DNA from: Seiridium cupressi
Lineage: Eukaryota; Ascomycota; Sordariomycetes; Amphisphaeriales; Sporocadaceae
Direction of reading: 5' to 3'
Assembly: GCA_036674765.1 (NCBI GenBank)
Contig: JARVKI010000127.1
Location: 1-64,000 of the forward strand
DNA: 64,000 bases
A model generated the notes under the pieces. The model ran no database searches and was not told where the DNA came from. It saw only the letters and a list, made by a program, of their open reading frames with translations. Below are positions 57,281 to 64,000 of the stretch, piece after piece; the stretch's first letter is position 1; every line of letters starts with the position of its first letter. A program made the position numbers and the translations under genes.

Positions 57281-58334
57281 ATGGAGATGTCGCAGAGCTC
57301 TGGTAGCAATGCGCCTTCGTCAAGTTAGACACCACCCAAAAGCCACAAAAACACCCTCGCATTGCTGACCTCCCGCGCAACAAACAGAGTCGTTCCACTT
57401 CGTAGCCGGCCTGTGCTCCGGCACCTCGGGCGCCATCCTCCTGCAGCCCATCGACCTGCTCAAGACGCGGGTCCAGCAGTCCGGGTCGCAGTCGATACGA
57501 GCAACCATACGCGAGATCGCCAAGTCGCCCAATGCCGTCGCCGCCTTCTGGCGGGGCACCGTCCCCTCGACGCTGCGCACCGGCTTCGGCTCGGCCGTCT
57601 ACTTCACCACCCTCAGCACCATCCGCCAGCGGGCGACACCCCTAGCCGTCGCGGCGTCTTCGGCGTCTTCGTCGTCATCGTCCGGGGGCCGGTACTCGTC
57701 CTCGTCGTCCCTCCCCAAGCTGTCCAACACGGCGAACCTGCTCTCCGGCGCCGTGGCGCGCGCCTTTGCCGGCTTCCTCCTCATGCCGCTCACGATCCTC
57801 AAGGTCCGTTACGAATCGAATCTATACTCGTACCAGTCCATGGCGAGCGCCGCGCGCGACATCTACAAGACAGAGCGCGTGCGGGGCTTTTTTGCCGGCT
57901 ACGGAGCCACGGCCGCCAGGGACGCGCCATACGCGGGACTATATGTGCTCTTCTACGAGCAGTTCAAGAAGAGGCTCAGCCGGGCCTACGGGAAAACCAA
58001 GGAGGGCGCCGCCGACCCGCACCAGATGGGTTCCTCGCTCGCGGCCTCGATCAACTTCAGCTCGGGCGCATTGGCGAGCGCTGCGTGTTCCTTCATCACC
58101 AACCCCTTCGATGCCGTGAAAACCCGGATACAGCTACAGCCGCGTGAATACACAAACATGTTCCAGGCAGCGCGCAGAATCGTGACGGAGGAAGGCGTGC
58201 AATCACTATATCATGGACTGGCTCTGCGTCTCACGCGCAAGGCCATCAGTTCGGCGCTAGCGTGGATGTTGTATGAGGAGCTGATTCGAAGAGCAGAGAC
58301 TACATTGAGTCGCAATATGAGCGGCCAGGTATAA
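57281..58334 (+). CDS. HEM25: Mitochondrial glycine carrier Hem25/SLC25A38
   Basis: Two exons, 57281-57302 and 57388-58334 (intron 85 bp, phase 1), 322 residues starting [19 protein letters not shown]. Three carrier repeats are present with PX[DE]XX[KR]-type signatures: [21 protein letters not shown] and [29 protein letters not shown] and [20 protein letters not shown] are diagnostic of the Hem25/SLC25A38 group. It imports glycine into mitochondria for 5-aminolevulinate synthesis at the start of haem biosynthesis. An unusual Ser-rich insertion (about residues 104-126, encoded at 57650-57720) extends the loop between repeats 1 and 2. A large open frame in another phase (57362-58147) is a GC-driven shadow. 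Confidence 0.93.
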
Positions 58335-58551
58335 CTATGATATAATTACAAATCACTGATTCCCGAACCGCATGGCAAAAAGGACGAAGCTAGCCAAGGT
58401 GGTTCAATCTCAACTCAAATATTCTCCGTATGTCACTCCATATGCCATGTCGAATTGTGTCGTATCAATCATGCTGCTCATTATCGCGAAAATACTAAAT
58501 CACTCAATCAATCAACCACCCAGACACCAATCCGCCCAATCGACTGATAAT

Positions 58552-59916
58552 CTACGCTGGCTTGGCACCTGCAAGATACATCAATAATGAGGGCGACCGG
58601 CTTCTCCTGCGCTCCTTCTTGCGAACCCACTCGAATTCTGGCTCGAGCGTTGCACCATGGTGGTGCTTGTGCTTCTTAGGCTTGTCTTCGATTGTCATAA
58701 CTAACTTGCGCTCACGCTCCTCCCTAATGATTCTAGTGTGTCTCCAGAGCATATCCTGCTCTGATTCGGGTACCCATCTCTTGATCAAGACAAACTGAGG
58801 GTCCTGCGCGGAGAAAGGGGTATGGTTAGTCTTTGCCCTGTAGCGGTACTGCGTGCTTCTAGGATGACTTACCGAATCAAGCTGGTAATCGATATTATAG
58901 ACGCGCAATGTCTCGAAGGAAAGATGTCTTCGGGCCATGCGAGTAAATGTTGGGCGCGCATCGTGTGCGTCGTGTTGCTCTTTCTTTTTCTCCTCCTTCT
59001 TCTTCTCAACCTTCTTCCCGGCGAGGATGGCGTTGATCTCCTTCTCATCCAACCCGGACTTGAGGAGCTGTTCCTGGAGCCTTTGCTTGTATTCGCGCTC
59101 GCTCTGCTCCTTCTCTTCCTTTTCCTTTGCTATCCGCGCCGCCTCCTCCCTCTTGTATTTCTCAATGGCCTCCTTCGCTTGCTTGTCTAGGCGCTCCTTC
59201 TCGGCGCGCGCCTCGGCCTCCTTCTTCAGCCGTTCCACCTCCAGCTTCGTTTTCAACCGCTTTTCATTCTCCTCGCGCTCCTTGGCAACGCGGATTTCGT
59301 CCAGCTCCTTCTTCATCTGGCGCAGCTCCCGCTCCTCCTTGGCCGTCTTGTCGCGGCGACGCTCGTCCTTGTCAATCTGCGCGATCAGCCTCATCTCCTC
59401 GAGCTCCTTACGGGCCCTCTCGAGCTCGTAGTCCTTGCGGCTCCGCTCGACCTCGCGCTGGACCTCATTGCGGCGCGCCTCCTCCCGCTCACGTGCAATG
59501 TACTTCTCCCGGTAGTAGGATGAGGTAGACGAGTCCGCTCGGGAGTGGGCGCGATGACGATGAGTAGCGATTTGCATGTGATGGTGACGGCTGTCATCGG
59601 AAGAGTCCGACTCTGAATCCGAGTGATTGATAATATGGTTGTTGATGATGACCGGGGCCTGCGCAGGCGGAGGAGGAGACCTGGGAGAGCTCTCGCGGCG
59701 CCGGCGGTCTCTCGACCTGGAGCGGGTAGTCACCACGGTGCGCTCTGCGGCGGGGACTAGATAACGGTCCCGGTCATCGAAACGCGGCCGGCGCGGCGCC
59801 TCGACGTAGTGAGCGACCGGGGCGCGGGTTGGACGGGCTGGCGAGGCATGGCGGTGGCTGACCCGAATGTCAATGTCCGACTCGGAGTCGGAGTATCGCG
59901 AGCTGTAACGGCTCAT
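58552..59916 (-). CDS. Charged coiled-coil protein with fungal DUF8035-like C-terminus
   Basis: Two exons, 59916-58873 and 58803-58552, 431 residues from MSRYSSRYSDSES. The 69-bp intron (gtaagt...cgcgcag) has no stop and is a multiple of three, so an unspliced frame also stays open. The N-terminal 130 residues are Arg/Ser/Pro-rich and disordered. Residues about 150-310 are an almost pure Glu/Lys/Arg coiled coil (for example KELEEMRLIAQIDKDERRR). The C-terminal domain, RPTFTRMARRHLSFETL, then DPQFVLIKRWVPESEQDMLW and HTRIIREER, resembles a fungal domain I know as DUF8035. A basic tail follows. The function is unknown. It is convergent with HEM25, with 217 bp between stops. Confidence 0.82.
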   Translation of the reverse strand: MSRYSSRYSDSESDIDIRVSHRHASPARPTRAPVAHYVEAPRRPRFDDRDRYLVPAAERTVVTTRSRSRDRRRRESSPRSPPPPAQAPVIINNHIINHSDSESDSSDDSRHHHMQIATHRHRAHSRADSSTSSYYREKYIAREREEARRNEVQREVERSRKDYELERARKELEEMRLIAQIDKDERRRDKTAKEERELRQMKKELDEIRVAKEREENEKRLKTKLEVERLKKEAEARAEKERLDKQAKEAIEKYKREEAARIAKEKEEKEQSEREYKQRLQEQLLKSGLDEKEINAILAGKKVEKKKEEKKKEQHDAHDARPTFTRMARRHLSFETLRVYNIDYQLDSVSHPRSTQYRYRAKTNHTPFSAQDPQFVLIKRWVPESEQDMLWRHTRIIREERERKLVMTIEDKPKKHKHHHGATLEPEFEWVRKKERRRSRSPSLLMYLAGAKPA

Positions 59917-61621
59917 GGCGGGCAAAGAGGGGTCCCTTGTCGAGTAGCCTGCCGAGTGTGTGTAGTATGTTTTGTATAAATGTGCCCGAAATCTCCAAAC
60001 AACAATTCCAGGCTCAAAAATCGATGGTGCAAGACGCTCTCGACAGGATAAACCAGGCAACAACAGACTCAATCGAGGCAGGAGAAGGAGAGCGAACAGT
60101 CAGAGATGAGCAAGTGAATCAGAGAAAGTCAGCAATGCTGACATGAGGTGGGGGTGATGACCCGCCATTTATCAGCCCCTCCGGGCAGAGCATCCATCGG
60201 CCGCACGCCTCCTCAGATTTTCATCCTACCTAATTATGCCAGCGGGCTTGCTTGCTTGCTTGCTTGCTTTGCGTCTGGAGCGATGGATGGGCTGGACCGA
60301 CCCCTTGTCGTGCGCCACCCATATGCAAAGTCCTCCGCCGCTCATCATCGCTAGCACAGCAATATGGGCGTCAGAGCCCGAGCCAGGCCGGGTAAGAGGA
60401 CTGGTCGCTCGCTCGACGGTGATGCCTGGCTGTCGTGGTCACGGCTATCTGGCAATGCTAGGCCATGCGATCGGTAGCTCGTACCAGCGACGAATGAGAT
60501 GAAAGGTCTCTGCGCCAAGGGCGGGACTTTCAGCATGCAAAACCACAGGCGCGGGCTCCTGGTCGGTACTTTGGAAAGGCAAGTCGCGTGCTAGCAAATT
60601 AGAGTATGGCGGTACGGCGACAGAGGGGAGCGAGTGAGTGGTTTTGGGAGGAGCTGGCTTTCAAGGGTTGGGGGCTGAAAATAGATTCTCTTGGTCCGTC
60701 GCCAATGGTCAGAGTTCCGGACCGCCAAAAGGGCTGAGAGAAGTGGAGAAGCTCGCCGGCGCTGCATGAAATGGAGGGGCAGCCGACGACCTAGGAGCCG
60801 TTTGGGCAGGAGGGGGTTACATGTAGGAAAATAGAATGGATTCCTGGGATTGGAACTTTTGGGATTGCTTTAGGAGGTGCTGAAGTCATGGTGCTGCCGG
60901 CAAGGCCCGGGCCCATTCCTTCCTACTGGGGCCGGGGTCAGTATCCGAAATACCTTGTGCGTACGTGACCTCAGCCTGCAACAGCACATCCGCCTATGTG
61001 TGGAAGTAAGCGGCAGTAGGTACATAGTTGAAACCCATAGAGGGCAGCAATTTGTGCGACTGCCACTGCCTATTAGCTTGACTCATGCCGGACAAATGCT
61101 GCACCACCACGGCTACTGCTGTAAGCAGCATAGTTGGGCACCAAGCCAAATCAATCAATGAGTGGCCTTGCGCTTGACTGACTCCATTTCCGCAAATACT
61201 ACACAGTCCTATGAAGCGGCTGATACCAAAATTGGAGTTGATCCTGTGACCAAATAATGCTCTAGCACTAGACCTCTTGCTATACTGCACGGCGCTATAC
61301 TGTGCTAATCAGCCGCGCGTGCTATACTGGCCCAGCCCGACACAGTTGCCCCCTTGACAATTCCCTAGCCGCACAAAGATTGCCCTGCGCCTCCATCGCA
61401 TCCTTGCCCAGGTGATACCACACAGCCGCAGAACGTGGTCCAGCATAACGTCACCACGGAGCACATGTTGCAGCTGCAGCAACTACATGAGCTCCCTCTC
61501 ATGCTGTGCGAGGATGGGAACAAGAACGGGAGAAGGATAAAACCCTGGGCCAGCAAAAGCCTATCGCTGATACGCCCGAGAGATCCTTCGCAGACCCAGA
61601 GTGGTGCTTCGTCGCTGCGTC
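59917..61621. other. Intergenic region upstream of the coiled-coil gene
   Basis: About 1.7 kb without a supported gene, containing the promoter of the coiled-coil gene and the 3' flank of prefoldin subunit 1. It includes the GCTT microsatellite listed separately. Confidence 0.5.
60246..60265. repeat. (GCTT)5 microsatellite
   Basis: Five perfect GCTT units in intergenic DNA. Confidence 0.9.
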
Positions 61622-62113
61622 TCAGGAAGCGCCCATTCCACCTCTCAGCATCCTGTCTATGTGCTCCTTGCTATTCTTCTGCGTGAGCTCGAGGGACTGC
61701 AGCTTCTTGCCCAGACCCTCGACCTCCTTCTGGGCCTCCTTAATCTGCGTATCTAGCTTCCCCTGAAGGCCAGACATGGGCAAAGCTACAAACCTGTGAG
61801 TGAAAATTCACATGTTAGTAATTCGCCATGGCACCTAGACATGCCCGCCACACAGGAACCTACATCTTGCCGACACCCTCGTAGACGCCCGTGTCAGTGG
61901 GCAGAGAAGAGACTTCAGTACGCGTCAATTGCGCCATGCGTAGCTCCCTCTGTTTGGATGCCTGCTGTGTCCGGACGAGTGAGATCTGCTGCTGGGCCAT
62001 GATGGCCTGCGTCTCGATCTCGCGGACGAGCTGCGCACAATATTAGCCTGGGCTTGCTGCTGTAGATGCAAGGACAACGACACCTTTTGCAGTGCTTCAT
62101 TCGAGATCGACAT
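61622..62113 (-). CDS. PFD1: Prefoldin subunit 1 (beta-type)
   Basis: Three exons: 62113-62084, 62030-61864, 61793-61622; 122 residues, the normal beta-prefoldin size. The start MSISNEALQK joins to LVREIETQAIMAQQQISLV. Then QLTRTEVSSLPTDTGVYEGVGKM forms the single beta hairpin of beta subunits, with the intron splitting the Met codon before FVALPMSG. The second helix is KLDTQIKEAQKEVEGLGKKL, followed by SLELTQKNSKEHIDRML. It is part of the cytosolic prefoldin hexamer that delivers actin and tubulin to CCT; prefoldin subunit 5 is also in this window, 32 kb away. Confidence 0.92.
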
Positions 62114-63097
62114 GTTGCCCCTTGGTTCGTTTGCGAATTGCTACGTCGTGGGTGCTGGTAACCGATTGGAGGTACGAGTGTGGTAGATGATGTCGGGTTC
62201 AATGTGAGAATTCACCATGTACCTAATTAGTGCGGAGAGACAGGCACTGTGTGTGCCCTCAATCTCAACGGACCAGCGAGACCAGTCGGCTCCCACAAAG
62301 TTCACTGTCGCAACACTTCACTATCACAAATTCTACGTCGCAATGCAATCTCCAGCAACTTGGCTCTCTGAATATTTCTTGGAATACACGGGAAATACTA
62401 CTGAGGTTGGTCGCGTACCCCCGTGCCGCACAGGAAATATGCACAGTGTGACTATCCGACGTTACAGGCAATGGTTACAGCCCCTGAATCAGCTTGCTAT
62501 AAGGAAGTTATCTGAGCTGCAAATAAGTAGGTGAAGTAGTAAGGAACATTCCTATGAATCAGGTTAGCTCTGGCAGGGTCCAGATTGCCATGTATATGGT
62601 TGTATTCATTGTTAGACCATCTCATCTTAGTTGACGCTTCGATAGTGACGAGACTCTTAGTGCTGTTCTAAAGCGGTAGATGTTATCAGATAATTTTCCG
62701 TGTCACTTTTGGACTATCATATACAACAGGGCCGATCTATCTGAATTCATAAAACACTAATCTTCCAAGCCGTTCGGGGATGTCCTTCTCCAGAGATTTC
62801 CATTCTATAAGTGCCAAGCGCCGAGCCCGTTCTTGCAATCTTCCCATATCCTGAATCCTAGACTATTTTCACCCAGCCGTATCTGGCTCCAAGTCCTGTA
62901 GTACCACCCATTGCCATTGCACTACAACACCTGGAGTTAGTAAGTGCTTCTTCGAACATGCTTGGCGAGCTCTCGGGAGTCAGAAACCATGTTTCAAGAG
63001 CAGAAACGCTTAACGAGAAACTAGTGAACTCCCGAAACAGGCTATACGGGGCATGAAATAACTCTGGAAGTTGCTTACAGCAACGGTCCTCTTCCCA
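62114..63097. other. Intergenic region, prefoldin 1 to AMP deaminase
   Basis: About 980 bp containing the prefoldin subunit 1 promoter and the AMP deaminase 3' end. No further feature was recognised. Confidence 0.5.
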
Positions 63098-64000
63098 CTA
63101 GGACGACTCCTCCCTAGCACCGCTCTTCTTGGGAGCGCTGCGCGGTGGAGCCACGTCATCGGACTCGTGCATCGAGCCCTGCCGCATGCTATCCCGTCTG
63201 GAGGCTCGTGCTACCATGCCTGGAAAATATCTCGGCTCGTGTCCCGATAGATGCGTGTCCTTGAACCCCTCCGCTGGCCACTGGGAATGGGACTCGCGGT
63301 GCGCGGACTGTGGTGACGCCGACACGGCGCCGTCCAGAACTGGCTTGGCATTCTTGTCTGCAGTGAGCTGTGAAGGGCTGCTAGGATATGCCTTGGGAGC
63401 CTCCTGTTGTGTATGGTTATTGACCTTGGTATCTAGGTACGGTGCACTCTTCAGCGTGGACGCCGGCGAGGATGGTCTCGGTTGGCTATTGCTATGCTGC
63501 ACGGGAACTTCCTCCGGAGCAGGTTCCTCGGTTGACGGCTGGGTATACCTGGAGATCCTGGTGCGAGGTGAGCAGTTGGTCCCCATGACCGAAGACAGAT
63601 TTGACTTACATAAGATGTTCCTCGACCCAAGTATGGTGCCGGAACTCCTCTCTGCGATCTGGGATGTTCGTTTTTACCATCTTGTTGCCCTCTTTGCCTG
63701 GAAGGTTGAAGTTTTCTCCGAGCCATTGCTGCTTGACCGAGTGTTCGTAGCCACTCTGCTTGACGGAGTTTTTGGCGAGCTCACACATGTCCACCGGGCT
63801 GAGTTTATAGATCTGCGCGGCCACTGCGTACTCCTCGATCAGGGGCTCCTTCGTGAAGGCAAACTGCAACGGATCGTCCGTAGACAGAGAAACGTTCAGC
63901 CCTCGCTTGAAGTATTGATGGAACGGGTTCCTTTCATAAGCGAGAAAGAGGGCATTGTTGCTTAGGGGGGACATGGCAATGCCGATCTGCTCGAGATAGA
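63098..64000 (-). CDS. AMP deaminase, C-terminal part (truncated by window edge)
   Basis: Partial gene. The visible exons are 64000-63610 (continuing beyond the window) and 63557-63098, joined by a 52-bp intron that splits a Met codon. The first part reads [21 protein letters not shown], then [20 protein letters not shown] and [20 protein letters not shown]: the C-terminal end of the AMP deaminase catalytic barrel, with the conserved STDDPLQF metal/catalytic segment and the PLSNN motif. [19 protein letters not shown] follows. The final exon encodes a 150-residue Ser/Pro-rich disordered tail. The enzyme converts AMP to IMP plus ammonia in purine salvage and adenylate balance. The N-terminal part is off the right edge. 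Confidence 0.93.

Noticed and set aside
57362..58147. A 261-codon open frame overlapping HEM25.
   Set aside because: It is Arg/Pro/His-rich and reads the GC-rich HEM25 exon in another phase. The carrier motifs are all in the HEM25 frame.
1..64000. tRNA, rRNA or CRISPR features.
   Set aside because: I found no convincing tRNA T-loop with matching acceptor stem, no rRNA-like sequence, and no regular spaced repeats. CRISPR is not expected in a fungal genome.

Overview
The window is a piece of a filamentous ascomycete genome (Pezizomycotina, probably Sordariomycetes). The evidence is short 50-180 bp GT-AG introns, typical fungal gene families (PDR-type ABC transporter, Dur3 urea permease, Sla1, COG8, Hem25, Nas6, an expanded-type F-box family), and a sharp split between an AT-rich block carrying the signature of repeat-induced point mutation (RIP) and a gene-rich block of normal composition. 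I cannot name the species.

Region 1-10,870 is an AT-rich, RIP-degraded repeat island. CpA/TpG dinucleotides are nearly absent while CpG survives. Reading through the stops created by RIP, a Ty3/gypsy pol (reverse transcriptase, RNase H, integrase) is recognisable on the plus strand at about 4188-7130. Its integrase is split by a solo LTR (6089-6522) with a perfect 5-bp target duplication. A second copy of this LTR (3704-4187) lies next to a minus-strand gag-like relic (1380-3639).

Region 11-26 kb is accessory in character. It holds a divergent, short kinesin-14, a five-exon PDR-type ABC transporter, a Dur3-like urea transporter divergent from an isochorismatase-family amidohydrolase (shared 0.9-kb promoter with several GATA-factor sites), and a class II aldolase pseudogene that has lost its ATG and carries a frameshift. 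The transporter, hydrolase and aldolase look like a small nitrogen/carbon scavenging locus.

Region 27-64 kb is mostly core housekeeping: a conserved protein of unknown function, prefoldin subunit 5, an F-box pseudogene in a gene-poor 4-kb stretch, ORC1 (replication origin), PRP46 (splicing), Nas6/gankyrin (proteasome assembly), a TMF/Sgm1-type Golgi coiled-coil protein, alkaline ceramidase, Sla1 (actin/endocytosis), a small secreted Gly/Ala modular protein, a TLC-domain membrane protein, COG8 (Golgi tethering), Hem25 (mitochondrial glycine carrier for haem synthesis), a charged coiled-coil protein with a fungal DUF8035-like end, prefoldin subunit 1, and the 3' end of AMP deaminase, which runs off the right edge. 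Most neighbours are in convergent or divergent pairs with 100-600 bp between them. Exon structures given below were worked out by hand from splice signals, reading frame and protein family continuity.

The most unusual object is the secreted protein at 51,584-52,299. Its introns are all phase 2, each splits an alanine codon, and they separate near-identical Gly-rich LLGG modules.
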